Shown piece by piece: positions 40,300-52,489 of a stretch of 64,000 nucleotides of DNA (the stretch's first letter is position 1; each line of letters starts with the position of its first letter). Location of the stretch: assembly GCA_037833965.1 (NCBI GenBank), contig AP031353.1, forward strand, positions 19,160,501 through 19,224,500. The letters are read 5' to 3'. The notes beneath the pieces were generated by a model. That model was not told the origin of the DNA, searched no databases, and saw only the letters and a program-made list of their open reading frames with translations. A program made the translations under genes and the position numbers. This DNA comes from Marchantia polymorpha subsp. ruderalis (taxonomy: Eukaryota > Streptophyta > Marchantiopsida > Marchantiales > Marchantiaceae).

Positions 40300-41340
40300 T
40301 TTTTTTTGTACCAGACAACTTTACGTTAATGATGCAGGCTACACCAGCTAGAGGTATATTTTCATGTACACTATTTAATCGTATGTAATATATCCACACT
40401 CGATTAGTGTGAAGATTTCACTCAACATGTGTACACTGATAAAGTTCACCTTTATTAGTGCATACATTTTCTTGATACGTAGATGGTCACTATGATAGAA
40501 TCCGCACTTTTATTTCGTTTGATATATGATTAGATACCTTGAGCCGTTATTAAAATCTTTGCCTCACAAAATAAATTCAAATATGGATATCTAATGACAT
40601 TACAATGAGCCATTAGTATTCTGAACCTGAAGTATCATTTTCATAGCTATAAAATGCAAGATAACCTCATAATCACATCACAAGTAAGAAAACATTTACA
40701 TAGTAAAAATTTCTGCTTAATTGGAAGTGAACATCATTCAATAAGAAAAAATAAACAAACATAAGTACAAGAGTTAACCAAGACCTGAATTGATTCCATA
40801 ATAATTTTCTCCTTCACTTATATCTTAGGGATCGTAAAATTCATAACATATATAATAAAGTAGCAAAATAATCTTCCAAGAAAAATAGCATAGATACTTT
40901 ATAAATTGAAGGTAAGTAAACTAAAAAACTAACCAAAACATGACAAAATATAAGCACTTAAGCATTTTCTAATTCACTATAGAAAATGCTTATGCTTAAT
41001 GCAAAACTTGCAAATTAACAAAATTTCTTTGAATTTTTTTTTTCAATGTATCTGCTGGATCAATTTCACAATCAATCTTAACTAACTTAACGTTCTGAAT
41101 GAATCTTGCATATTTGATAAAGTGATATATCTATGTGTTTCATCCTCATCTTTATCATTTAATTTGTTGCAAGGGATAATGCATTCTCATTTGAAGGACA
41201 AGTCTATTCAATTAAATAAATTTTTTTGTGCTATTACTACCTTTTTATATTTAGTTTTCGCTGTTGATGAAATTAAGCACTATTGCAAATTATATCTCGT
41301 ACTCATACATTCATCATCAACTATAAACTCATAATATATT
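40300..41340 (-). mobile_element. Ty1/copia retrotransposon fossil, 3' pol end
   Basis: An AT-rich block whose minus strand keeps successive pieces of the copia RNase H region, in order from about 41.30 down to 40.98 kb. These are a piece like the STxEAEY block, one like the CDNxSAxxLAxN block, one like KHIDI, and a last piece reading KLVKIDCEIDPADTLKKKI, matching the family's closing LVKIxTxxNPADMLTKxI. Only the 3' end of pol is recognisable. Integrase, reverse transcriptase and LTRs are not seen. The piece carries several breaks and is probably old. The lower limit follows composition and is approximate. Confidence 0.7.
40959..40992. repeat. 12-bp inverted repeat with 10-base loop
   Basis: The arms TAAGCATTTTCT at 40959-40970 and its exact reverse complement at 40981-40992 can form a hairpin, and partial pairing continues outside the arms. 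It lies just past the copia coding remains and may be part of that element's non-coding end. Confidence 0.6.
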
Positions 41341-42828
41341 AGATTCCATATAGTTGATAGTTCATGTTGTTTACAAAATGTATTACGTTGATTGTAGAGA
41401 TATAAACCGATAAGGGGCTAATTTGACCATTCTAGCAGTAAGAAACAGAAAAATTGACTTTCATAGGCCATCGGATTTGGACGAGTGCAGATAGTAAAAG
41501 TTTCACCTAGTTATGAAGAGTAGAGTAGAATCTGTCTGTGGATTTGGTAAACGACCTGAAAAATCATATATCAGATGCCTTGAAAAATACAAAGGCTGAT
41601 TGCTACAAACTCAATCAATCTGATTACCTGGCTAGACTTCGTAAGAACATTTTACTCACATGATCACGTGGAGCTGCAAGATACCCTCAATGCTAAACTG
41701 ATGGAAATATTTGACACTGTTTCTAAACAGTTATTCCTCTTGGTAAACATTGTCCATGGCGATGACATCAGCGTAGATCTTTCAAGGAGAACCCACTATA
41801 GCAAAGTGACGTCCGCATCACATGTGTGTATAGGACACAGACTTCAGATGGCTTGGGTTCCAATCTATTACTTGTTCCGATCGAGACTCAAACACAAGTA
41901 CAGGTGGGGATCTCCTACTGGATCTCCTTTCAAACAGTTCCATGATTGTCATTCATCACAGTTGCTTCATCTTGACATGTCTGTCGTTCATGTGAAGAGC
42001 CAGCGGCCCGACGTGCAGACACCTTGCCTTCCGTGTTAGTATAAGCAGAGAATAAAACCGTGAGGAAATTCCAATCAACAGTATCATCTGGACTTTCCAG
42101 TCGATTCCTCCATATTAGGATCGTGAGTTTTTGGACTTTCGGAAAATTGGACTTTCGGAGAAGCATTAGAGATCATAATGACGGATCTTGCCTCGTCCAA
42201 TTGAATTTGGTGATGAATTACACCTTGGGCAGTTTAAAGCTTTAGAACATTAAGCACTCGGAAATCTCGATGGTCGAATCGTACAACATTTGTCGACGTC
42301 CTCGTTCAAAACTTTAATAAGAACAGACTGCTACATATGCAATGCCTCGGCATCAAAGATAACGCGATCAGCCATACTTCCCACTAGGAATTGATCCAAC
42401 GTTCAAAACCCTGAGATGATAAAGTCTTCTTCTGTCTTCGGCCATGAACCTATTTACAGGCTGAATCTTGTGTGTGTGATGTGATCCTGAAGTTGCATGT
42501 TGCCAAACTTTGTCATAATCACAAATGTACAGATTTCAGGCCGGTGTACTCTCACTGCGATTCCAAAATGTACTCGAAGCAATCTACCTTTTAACACAAA
42601 TGTCCGACGAAACTTCGCTCGCAGTTTCAATCCCTAGTCATATACAGTAATCGGCACTGTATTCTATGCCTCTGTACAAGCTTTTCAGCGTCTGCATTTC
42701 GTTCCTTCCGCCCGGCGGAAACGGGTATCACTTGGTGGTAGCAGACACGTACAAAGTTCGAAGTAAATTACAGCGGTCTACTTATTAAACTGACTTGTAC
42801 AAGTGGATCCGAAGGATCGAGCCAGATC
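41341..42828. other. Intergenic with possible coding remnant
   Basis: On the plus strand two successive frames look protein-like: 44 codons from 41529 to 41663 (DLKNHISDALKNTKADCYKL), then a different frame from about 41668 to 42039 starting ELQDTLNAKLMEIFDTVSK. Both are helical and rich in Lys, Leu and Asn at first, then lose character. I cannot name a family. They may be exons or remains of one helical protein. The remainder down to 42828 should include the 3' UTR of the membrane protein gene. Confidence 0.25.
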
Positions 42829-44113
42829 TCATACCCTTTCGCCAACAGATTCTGAATCTATCTCGTTGAGAACAATGCGTTCGTATTGTCCAGATCCCCT
42901 AGGCTCGAGGCTTTCATGATGATAGATCTTGCAAGTGATATAAAACAGAGACCAGTACATAGTGCTTGCCTGCATATATATTGATAGCATGAGCACCATC
43001 ACCCCTCCAACCAGCAGTTTCGTCCATAATTGAATCTCTTCCAGCTCCGAGGGTCCGGTAAAACCTGCAGAATTAACCAGAACACAGCATTTCAAAGACA
43101 AACTTGATATCCACGTTAGATGTGGCTCATCAGCAGAATGGTCTATGTCTACGATGGGATGAAATGATTCTTGTTTGTGATAGACCGATTGTTTCTTCAA
43201 CTTATCACATCTACGATTAAGGATTGATAGACCTTGTGAGATTAGCTTGGGCAGAGAGCAGACAAGTTGAACTCGCTTGTTTGTGGACATTACCTGATAG
43301 CATGTAGATCTCAATTACGACGAGGCGGATAGATATGCTCTCGAACGTGGCCCCCTTGAAAGCCATCAACCACAGATCTTCCAGTAAAGCCATGGCCTTG
43401 TGGAAAGCTTTCAAACCGCAGCAGTCCTCGAAGCAGGTGACACCGTTGGCCACGGCAGTGACGGCTGGAATGAAAGTAGTGCTGACAAAGACGAAGGCCA
43501 GGAGAAGGAACAAGGTGGTCATGTACATGACCACGATGAAAGGCCCATTGGTGGTTTGGTAGCTGAAGTAGAGCGTCAGAGAGGCAGTGATCCAGAGGAC
43601 CAGCAGCGCTCCATACGTGAGCAGCGATGACCAGAGAGTTGTGATGAGAAATCCCTTCCACAAGCCCGGGAGCGCCTTGAGGACGTCCAGGAAGCTTACC
43701 TTGTGACCCTTATAGATGTTGCCCGTGGCGTAGTTGATGGCCGCCAGGACATTGATCGTCAGCAGAAAGTAAGCGACGGCCAGTCCGAAGAGGATTCCGA
43801 GACCGTAATTCTTCCTTCGAGCCAGAGTGGCGTCGTCTGCATCAGGAAAGTCTGCATTGGGCACCAGCTTGGGAACTAGTGTTAAAAAGTTGTAGAGGTT
43901 GCATACGAAGACGAGCATAGCTGGCAGCACCAGTGTGAACTGGATCCAGATCAACAGCTGCACGCTCTCTCTGAGCGCCTTGGAGATCTGGTTCACGAGA
44001 ATTCGATTGAGCCCGCACAGAGTCTTGCCTTCATCGGTGTAAAACTCATCACGCATGTGGATCATCCTCTGTATGGAGTCGTCTGGAGTCGTCGAAGAGG
44101 CATCGCTACTCAT
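42829..44113 (-). CDS. Plant multipass membrane protein (At2g18690-like)
   Basis: Exons 44113-43294 and 43064-42829 join across a 229-base GT-AG intron into 351 residues. I chose the ATG at 44113; the frame extends upstream only to a GTG and then a stop. After a soluble N-terminus of about 45 residues come about six hydrophobic segments, near 50-78, 100-125, 150-176, 180-207, 230-258 and 290-315. The last segment ends in CKIYHHE and a short acidic tail. This layout and the C-terminal CK-x-YHHE signature match, from memory, a plant family whose Arabidopsis members are annotated only as transmembrane proteins or with the uninformative name polyadenylate-binding protein 1-B-binding protein. No biochemical function is established. 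The splice join restores the final membrane helix, which supports the model. Confidence 0.82.
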
Positions 44114-44959
44114 GGTGACGAATTTGCTTGCAATTCTGGCTCGGTCTTCTGAACTAGACACGGACTACCCGAGGATGAGACTTTACCTGGATATGTCGAG
44201 AATTTCGGCAAATTCGTCCGTTAAGACATGCTGAGCGAACCGCCCTGAAATTGGAACTCAATTGCGTAGATGCAAGATTTCCACATTGTGCACGAAAGCA
44301 TGCGATTGATCCAGTCAATAGTTTGGTCTTCGAGTCGTGTGTCCAAAGAAAAATCCAATCTAAAACCGAATTGAGAAATGCATCTAAAATAATCTACTAA
44401 TCTCACTCAACAGAATGAGCAGTGGAAGTAATAGTCGATTGTACTGATCTGGTCTTCGACGAACTATAGCCACAGGCCTTTTCCAAATCTCAACAGTCCA
44501 GTACAGTAGAATGTACTGCACAGATCAGCACTGCTTTGACATTGTTCGGAGATACTTGTGACAAGGGAAAACTATGGACATTGCACATCCTGTTGTATAA
44601 CTACATTTGCGAAGAGGAAGCACGGCCTGCTGATAATTTCTTATGTGCTGCTTACGCAGAAAGCCTATATTCTTCGCATAAGTTCAAGTACGCATCCATG
44701 CAATGAATACCTACTTGGTGCATCAAACGCGGCCACAGCAGCTAAGTTTGCACTTAAAATGATTTCTCAATACCTTCCGAATGAGCCTGATATCTCTGCT
44801 TTTTTGCAAATATTCCTTTTCAAAACAGTTGACAGGCCAGCGCATAGATCATGGCCTCGTACAAATATAACAAACTATCTCGATCTCGATACGAGCGAAT
44901 CTCTGAGAAGCCAAAGCATGTTAAGCCGAGGCCGCCTCTCTTTCCTCGCTAAACGCACC
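44114..44959. other. Upstream region of the membrane protein gene
   Basis: This should contain the promoter and leader of the minus-strand membrane protein gene. A long plus-strand frame (44558-45070, 170 codons) starts with GTG and shows no domain. No clear TATA box was found. Confidence 0.4.
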
Positions 44960-45755
44960 GCTCAGTACCTCAAAAAACAGCCACGCAACAGCAAAATTGT
45001 CACATTTGTGAATTTCAGGTCTCTCTGCTCATCGTTTGTCAGACAGTCCAGCAGAAAGGAGTGCATCTGAGTCCTCGGTTTCGCGTTAAGAGAACAATTA
45101 CAATCATCAAGCTTCCAGGTCGGCCAGCCTTTGACAATATATTTGGATTTGGATGCTGGTGCCGGTGACAGAGGTTTGATGGAATCTAGGGGCCAATTTC
45201 TATGAAAGAACCGCTCTTCGTAAAATCTTGCTCCACAGAATGCTGCTAGACGCTTGGACACCTGCTGCATATCAGATCATACATCATTCCTGCCTTGAAG
45301 ACTGCAAAAAACTGACGCCTCTTCTCAACTCGATAAAATCAGAAAACCCTCTCGGCTCGATGGCTTCCATTAAGTCCTCAATCCAGCAATTGTGTATCAG
45401 CACCATGTATTGATATAGTCCGACAAAGCCAGGTGACCGCTTTCGGGGAGGTCTGAATAGCCGAATTAGGAACAGCACATGGAACGCGGATTTGGAAGGA
45501 AGACCTTTAGCATATTGATCTTAAGAGCCTTAGCAGCAATTGCTTGTCCTGTACGAGGGTCTGTCACGTTGTCCCATAACTCGTCTTCCCGAAGTGTCCC
45601 ACGGCATTCTTGCGCATGATCGCCGTCGGACACAATCAAGCCCTCATGTAGATCAGAGTCCTGAAGCTTGCGGTCATCTAGAACATGCTCCCCAGGCTAG
45701 CGGGTGAGATCCATGGGGTTGATATGAGACTCAAAGCATTGTGAACTCATGCTGA
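44960..45755 (-). other. Coding-looking minus-strand frames, unassigned
   Basis: The minus strand shows a run of protein-like frames. From an ATG near 45750 down to about 45471 lies an interrupted frame containing SDLHEGLIVSDGDHAQECRG and DELWDNVTDPRTGQAIAAKAL. Further frames follow at 45478-45284 and 45270-44962. The first is hydrophilic and acidic with natural-looking residue use and is unlike the surrounding DNA. I do not recognise the family, and it may be a decayed gene or an old repeat. No splice model is proposed. Confidence 0.25.
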
Positions 45756-48414
45756 CTGATATGTACTTCAAAATGACTTGAAGTATGACTTAAAGTATCC
45801 AGGAGACTCATCAGAAGATCGCATAACAAGGAGTCTCAGTGAATTTGCAAACCGAGAAAGACAAACTGATGGGCTGAGTGATTGACAACAACGGAGATCG
45901 ACTGAGCCACTAGCATATCCGAACGTTTGAATTTTCCTACGCTACGAACTTTTGCCTCTATGTTTCGCGCGTCCAGAGGAAACTCAACCACCGGATGCTC
46001 TAAGAAAGTTTTTGTGAATATATGGAGAGGGAAACTGACCTCCACAGAATGGTTGAAATGTTTCAGCAGGTGAAGCTGAAAGAAATAGTCGTAGGGAGGT
46101 TGGTGCAACCCTCTCGAGAAATCAATATATACGACATTATGTCACAACGGAGATTGCGAGGAGTGGGAACCAACCTCATTCATTCTTTCTTACCAAGACG
46201 TTCGCAAAGTCAGTTGTCTTGCAAGTAAGTGGTATAGATGGACGGCGAGGTCCCGGCTCTCATCTTTCTTCGCGAGGGCCGGGCACATCATTCGACGAAC
46301 ATCTCTTTATGATTTTGTACCGGAAGGTGGCATGGTGCTCAATCTGCCGAGCTACTCCGGTCCGCGATGCAGCGGTAAGAGCTTTAGATGGTTATAAGGA
46401 ACCAGGCCTGGAGGCTATGGTGTGCAGGCTTTTTCTTTGGTTTCGAGAGAGAGAAATTAATTTTAGCTTTATTTAAACTTCTCGTCAGAGTGGCTTTCTT
46501 CGGCCCACAATGAACTAGAACCGAGGATAGCTGTTTCATCAATGTGTTTCGGTACATACTTTGGATGTTTTAAGAGAAGTTTCCATTTGTCAATGAGAAT
46601 ATAACTTTTTCAGGGCACCCTAAAATACGAATTATATAGACATCAAGACTAGTCTTCGCACATAATATGATCCCCGGGCCTCAACTTGATTTTTTGTTTA
46701 ACCTGTAAAATTTCAGTTATGATGGAAGAGAGAGTATTTGATATTGAATTTTTGCTTGGTAGTTCATTCTGTCAAAATGTCCTCGGACTCTTACAAAATG
46801 AAGTGAAAATCTCTTAAGCTTTTCCTGGAACATATTCTTCGACGTCTCAGAGATTGGCAGACTGGGAGGAAGAAAAGTACTCGTTGAAGCATCATCCCCT
46901 TAGAAGTCTGTAGCCAGAATCTTTAGGAAAGTCCGATGCGCTTCATTTGCCTCAGCAGACAATCTGCTTTATCATATAAGCTGAACAAGCATGGATGCTT
47001 CCACTGCTTGTACTCTTCTAATGATCTCGTTCGACATGAAAGTATCGCTTTCGCAGGATTGCAACACGTGGGGCGTAGTTCAAGGCTTCGTTTCGTTTTT
47101 TTAATAAACTACTGCTTGCAAATCCCGAATTAAGAATATGAAATAGGAAGAAAAGCTGTTATTAAGAAACATGGACCTTAGTAATCGAGGTTTGATAATT
47201 CCGTTGAACTTTCCAACTTGCATCGACTAGCTATTCTATATCGATGAGGATAGCTATAGTTTATCATTTGTGTGCAATCGGCCATCGCAACTTCTACGTG
47301 ATAGCTCTCAGCGCCATTGCTCCTCTTTTCGAGCGCCCCCTTGACAACACCGACTCATCACTCGTCTTTTCTGCACTAATGCCTTGGCGTCGTAGAGTGC
47401 AGATTCCGTACGTTCATGCTTTTTAATGTACTCATGGAAAAAAAACAAAAATAGATTTCAAAATAGCCAAATGAGTGAGTCCGATAAGTGAAAATGAAAT
47501 CAAGAAAACAGCAGAAAATAATCACCTCGTCTATCACCAGAATTCATCTTGAGTTTTATGCTAGGTTGATTCTCCAGTTTATACAATCTCATCGAATTTC
47601 GACAATTGGATATTTTTAAACGTACCTGGATTACTTTTGCTGATCGAAGTCTAACTGGGTAGGAACTTGTAAGGTATTTCGTTACTAAAAACCTCTCCTT
47701 TCTCGCTCGGGATCCACACCAGCGTTGCAATTGTATAAAGCGCATCATGCATGCTTTAGAGGAGCGAAGTTCGTTTAGCTATTTGCATTTGCTGACAAAA
47801 TCAGCTTTTGATGACAGTTGGGACCTCGATAGTGAGTGAGTTGAAACCGATTAAAGCTACAATCCGAGCTGAAAAAAAAATTGAGCAGGAGCAGATAAAG
47901 GTCTAGAGTTCTCCAGACAATTCCTTGAGCTGCAGGTAATTGTTCTTGATACGTCATCACAACCAGAGTGACCTTATGATTTTTATTTACTTGCTCTTCT
48001 CCAGCTTATCTAAAAAGCACGACATCACTTGCAGGAAATCCAGAAACATCAAAATCTGTTCCAGATCGATTGCTGCTAAATTTCACAATGCAGACTCAGT
48101 TTTTTGCGTTCAAATTCTTGTTCATAATCTACCTCGCTTCAGCAAATAGTCACTTTTCAGGTTCGAGATACACATGTTTTTTCCACAAGTAGAAAACTCC
48201 ATTACTCTTTTCCAACCCAGAAGATTGGACGTTTATACAGGTTTCTCCTGGAGTGTCATGTTGTGGGCTCTTAACTTTGATGTCATTTCTCAAGTTGCAA
48301 TCCTGATATATGATTGGCAAATACACACATTTTGAAGCACAAATCATCTTCAAGATAGTATAGGCGATTGTTTCAGCATTTAGCTTAAAGTGAGTACGAT
48401 ATTTTTGCGCACAG
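45756..48414. other. Intergenic; no recognisable gene
   Basis: Short frames only. It contains one copy of a diverged dispersed repeat (46925-47060) listed separately. The region just before 48415 should have held the first exon of the ancestral GH17 gene, but no signal-peptide exon is recognisable. Confidence 0.4.
46925..47060 (+). repeat. Dispersed repeat, copy A
   Basis: Two blocks here (46925-46946 and 46983-47060) resemble blocks at 53813-53835 and 53974-54052 in the same order and orientation. Shared words include GATGCGCTTCAT or AATGCGCTTCAT, then GAACAAGCAT, CACTGCTTGTAC and GAAAGTA. Copy B has extra sequence between the blocks. They are diverged copies of an unclassified repeat. Confidence 0.6.
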
Positions 48415-49035
48415 ATGCATGGCTTGGCATAAACTTAGTGAAGACGGAGACCACCTTCCAACCAAAGCCGCTGTGGTTCAAAAGCTCAGCGGGTTCGGTG
48501 TCACACATGTGAGAATCTAACAAACGTTCCAAGAAACCTTGTTGGCTTTCGCTAACAGTGGCATCCCCAGTGATGAGTTCCCAGGGACGTTGTCAGACGT
48601 TACCAATGCATCGACCTGGGTAAACAGCAATACTGCACCTTTCTCAAGTAGCAGCATCAAAGCCATCACAGTAGGGAACGAGGTCTTAACAGCGACGCCG
48701 CACAGGATCAAAAGGACAACCTGTTGACTTAGATGGAAAATCTCAATTCAGGTTCGCAGCTTCTGGATCTGGACATCAAGGTCACCACTGCTCATAGATA
48801 AGAAGTCACGGATAGAACCTTTCCTCCATCAGCAGGCAGTTTCAAAGATGCATATCTTACCACCATCATTAATATTGCCAGTTTTCTCTCCAACATTTAC
48901 CCTTCTCCTATGAGTCTGACAAGGTGAGTACTGCTCTAGGATATACCCTTCTCGGTGCTGGACAAGTAGCCGAGGGAGCCAACACTTACACAAGCCTTCT
49001 GGCACAGCTGGCATTGAGCGGCATTGGGGTCTTTA
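48415..49035 (+). pseudogene. GH17 glucan endo-1,3-beta-glucosidase pseudogene
   Basis: The sequence after a splice-acceptor-like CAG at 48414 reads like the start of a mature GH17 enzyme (AWLGIN), then GDHLPTKAAVVQKLSGFGV, AFANSGIP, STWVNSNTAPF and ITVGNEVLT, which holds the proton-donor Glu. Next come MENLNS, LDIKVTTAH, FPPSAGSFKDAYLTT and finally EGANTYTSLLAQLALSGIG. GH17 enzymes cut callose-type 1,3-beta-glucans in the wall. This copy is dead. There is a frameshift near 48455, a TAA at 48518-48520 where the conserved Tyr of RIYD should be, a frame change near 48700, a TAG at 48730-48732 and a TAA at 48799-48801. The segment carrying the nucleophile Glu (ETGWPS region) is deleted between about 48915 and 48950. 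No exon encoding a signal peptide is seen upstream. Confidence 0.88.
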
Positions 49036-51794
49036 TTATCTTGACCTGTCTGAAGTGTGTAAGATCTATTCCTATGATCGATGGGCGTCAAAGTTTTTCT
49101 CTCTACTTTAGATTTGATCAGCTCGGGAACTTTGAAGTAGAAGAGTTGCTGTTAGGATGTCCAGGTCTAAACTTGAGGGTCTACATGTATTTTCGAATCC
49201 AAATCTCATCGAAAAGAACTTCCTTATCAGAAACCAGCGTTTACATGTGTTTAGTATCTTCGAGCTGCAGATTGTCAGTACAGTAGGTTGGCCATATGAT
49301 TTTGTGAAGCTCGAATTTCTCGCCAAAATCATGAATAATTATATGAAAGTTTTGAGGGGTGTGTCTGGATTGTCCCCTGTAAGTGTGTTTTTCAACATAG
49401 CAGAGTAGATGATAACGTAGGTAGTGATTTTTGTGAGAAACAGGTTCTTACCACAACCTGCAATCGTTTATGTATCCCGTGATGACATGACCAGATCATA
49501 AAGATTTGCGCCCTTTTCTTCTCATAGTCCTTCGAACGTAAGTTTTGGCAGCGAGAAACAGGTTTCGAGGCCATGGAATCAAAGAGGTCAACAAACCCTT
49601 GAGATCTCCGATTTTCAAAGGCATTTCAAAGAAATGGAATAAGTTTTAAGCGTTTGATGATACGATCGAAGAGCTATACGCCCTTGACTCTGGCAAGAGC
49701 TAGTAGGCAGATATTTGCACTTTGCAACTAAAGAAAAGAGAACGTGACTTCATGAGATTTAAAGAGAAGCAGGTGGCTTGAATTCAGGTGAAATTTATGT
49801 CGTCCCGTCGCGTGGGTTGTATGATTTGCTTAACTCTCCTCTAACAGTAGCTTTACTTCATGATATCATGCGCTATTCATCAATTGGAGCTCACATTAGT
49901 GCGAAGTTCACGACACACTAGATTAATCACGTGAACTATAATAGCCGTTGCCCAAGAAGTCATGACGAGGTTGAGGACTGGTCAGCAAGCGAATGTCCAC
50001 TCCTGCAACAAAATCTAGAGACTTCAGGTAAAGTATACACGCGCAAATCGATACGCGTAAGTGGTGTTGCTTCTCTAGGCTGTATCCAGTCTGGGGACTG
50101 ATGATCGAAGAATAGCGTACTCCCCCTTTTCTACACAACGGTCGCAGCCTCAGCATGGTCAGGAGTTAAGTAGATTGGAGGAAGATATATGATCATGATG
50201 CAGGTCAACTTGCCGATACAGGCCTTCTCTTTCTCAGATGTGAATTTCATAACGTAGTTTCGATACGAGTATCTGCTCAGAAACTTGCTCGTAGCCATCG
50301 TTTGCTCCAAGACGAGAGAGGCAAAACCAATAGCCAGTGGAAACCTGAAACAAGGTTAATAATATTCTGACTTGTTGGAGTGCAAATTGTGGAAACGAAA
50401 GAGGATCAAAGAGTATCTGCAACACATTAGAGACTTTCTCAGAAAAACAAATGTGCTACATTGAGCTTATTGTTCATCTGTATGATGAGGACACGTTTAT
50501 AAATTCATCAGTTGCACTTCGCAGTCAACTTCATCGACTATGAAGAGCAATTTACCAAGGATCTCAACACCGTGAGGATCATCAATGTTTACCATCTAAC
50601 TTATATGCGAAGCCACCGAACTTGTCTATATGGAGATTTGAACTTAGCACTTCACTTGTGAGCGACTGGAATGATGTAGATTGTCGCTATGGGTAGACGC
50701 TGTTGGACATGTTTCTCTGATTTCCTTTTTCAAGACGCACACATCAATCTGTGGCAGTTACTTCCCAAGGAAATCACTGCCACATTATAAGACATAACGC
50801 TGAAAAGACTGTATTTTGTTCTGCAAGTCAATCTACTCATCAGTCCTCCTCCTGCATTCTCTCCGTATGAAATGCTAATATTGAAAATGATGTCGTAGTA
50901 CTTGCTTTCTTGTATCCTTGCACTTATCGAATGATCGTTTCATAACCTCGTGACAAATCCATGCTTTCGGTTTTTAGATATGAGGGAAAGTTTAGACCAT
51001 GCTTTAAGTCGTCTATCTCTTCTCCGTTTCTCCTTTTGTTTCTCGTTTTGGGGGATATCCCCACCTACGTTCTGTCGAAAACTCTTTAATCTTTTACGCT
51101 TAATTGCACCTGATGCTAGGTGTATTTAAGCAGCGTTTACCTCACTAAAGCAAATCATCCATTAACGGATAAATTGTTCCCCCAGTACAGGTCTTCAAGA
51201 GGTGATTCTAGCGTAGTAATCACCGTTGCAATGCTTCTAAAAGACTCATCAAAGAGGCAGCTAATTGAACCGACGTCACGAAGAGAACAAAATGTATTCA
51301 TCGGATGACGACTCTGTGAGAATTTAAGGAGACTCTCATGAGATTCATTCGCATGCTATGAGATGTTGATTGCAAATGCAGGTGTGCCGAGGTGCAGATT
51401 GTCTGACGTGTTTATGGAAAGCATGTGGTTCAGGTGAGATTGAACCAATTCAGATACCCCACCTGAGGCACAGATCTTAAATGAAGATGATGACATTCAT
51501 GTACGATTCTGTAGGTTTCAGATTGGCCCTCGGGTTTCGTTCCTATCGGCTGTAACGTCTAGTTAGTCCTGAGACATCAAACATTGACAATCACTGATGT
51601 CACTGAAAGTCAACACACGTGTGCGGGAAAAGTTGACTGTGAAAAATCTCTTGGTAAACAAATTTTCTGCAATTAGCTTTTAACTGCTCATCGCAGGAGG
51701 TCTTTATCAGAAATGTAAGAGAAGAGAAAACAACCCGAAAAGCTGTAGAGAGTTCTTTCTTCGGTCGACTCTGTACTGTTAGTTGGGTAGTTGA
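49036..51794. other. No recognisable gene
   Basis: Mixed-composition sequence downstream of the GH17 pseudogene. No further GH17 sequence, CBM43 domain, RNA gene or transposon end is recognised. Confidence 0.45.
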
Positions 51795-51836
51795 CTTGGT
51801 AGTCCTTGGTGACTTGGTACGGCAAGGACTACCAAG
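51795..51836. repeat. 14-bp perfect inverted repeat with 14-base loop
   Basis: The arms CTTGGTAGTCCTTG (51795-51808) and its exact reverse complement (51823-51836) flank a 14-base loop that itself contains a partial copy (GACTTGGTA). It is GC-balanced and should fold stably. It lies about 90 bases before the pogo-like MITE but outside its ends. Confidence 0.75.
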
Positions 51837-51925
51837 AATTTCTCCAGCTGAACGGTTCATGATCAAGATCGATCGCATTGTGAGTAGACTGTGCGTTAAT
51901 ACCTACATTGTCCTAAATGCTAATA

Positions 51926-52487
51926 CACCCTAACCTCGTTAATATCACACCCTCGGTTTCACCATAACGTGTGACATTTTCGATAATGTCACATTTTGAA
52001 AATTTGTACCTAATGTGATATTATCAAAAAAAAGTAAAAAAATCAAAATAAAATTATAATGCAAAAAAAATAACAAATGAAAAATTTCAAAATTTTTAGA
52101 TCTAAAATATAATTTAAAATTGTGAATGAGAACAAAATGATGCAAGTGCCGCGTGTGTAAGATCGAAGGTTGGTGCAAGGGGCGTCTCACGACACTCAAA
52201 ATAGCATTTCGTTGATCACAGGAACGGCTCATGATCCTTTTGCTACTATAGAATCCATCCATACTTGATATTATCAAACTTACATTAAAGATTGATTTTT
52301 TTTTATTATGCAATCCATCGATATTTGATATTATCACATTTACACCAAAAATTTTAGAAAAAAATTGTGATATTATCGAGAGTGATAATAAAGAGTGAAT
52401 TTTACACTAGGAAAATCGGTTTCAAACTTTTAGGTGACAATATCGAGGTGTTATATTAAAAAGTGTGACATTATCGAGGTTAGGGTG
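51926..52487. mobile_element. Pogo-like (Tc1/mariner) MITE
   Basis: The 562-bp element begins CACCCTAACCTCG and ends with its reverse complement, flanked by TA on both sides (51924-51925 and 52488-52489). The inverted ends extend to about 27 bases with two mismatches (TAATRTCAC after the first 14). TA target duplication and CC-TCG-TAAT-type ends fit the pogo/Lemi branch of Tc1/mariner. There is no transposase frame; the interior is AT-rich. Subterminal copies of TATCGAGGTG and TGACATTATCGAGG occur near the right end. Two direct repeats of about 45 bases, each with ATCCATC-ATA-TTGATATTATCA sequence, lie at about 52249-52293 and 52311-52355. Confidence 0.85.
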
Positions 52488-52489
52488 TA

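Noticed and set aside
44114-44161. N-terminal extension of the membrane protein to a GTG at 44161
   Set aside because: An in-frame ATG at 44113 gives a normal start; plant genes very rarely begin with GTG.
44558-45070. 170-codon plus-strand frame
   Set aside because: It starts with GTG, shows no domain and has irregular composition; probably chance.
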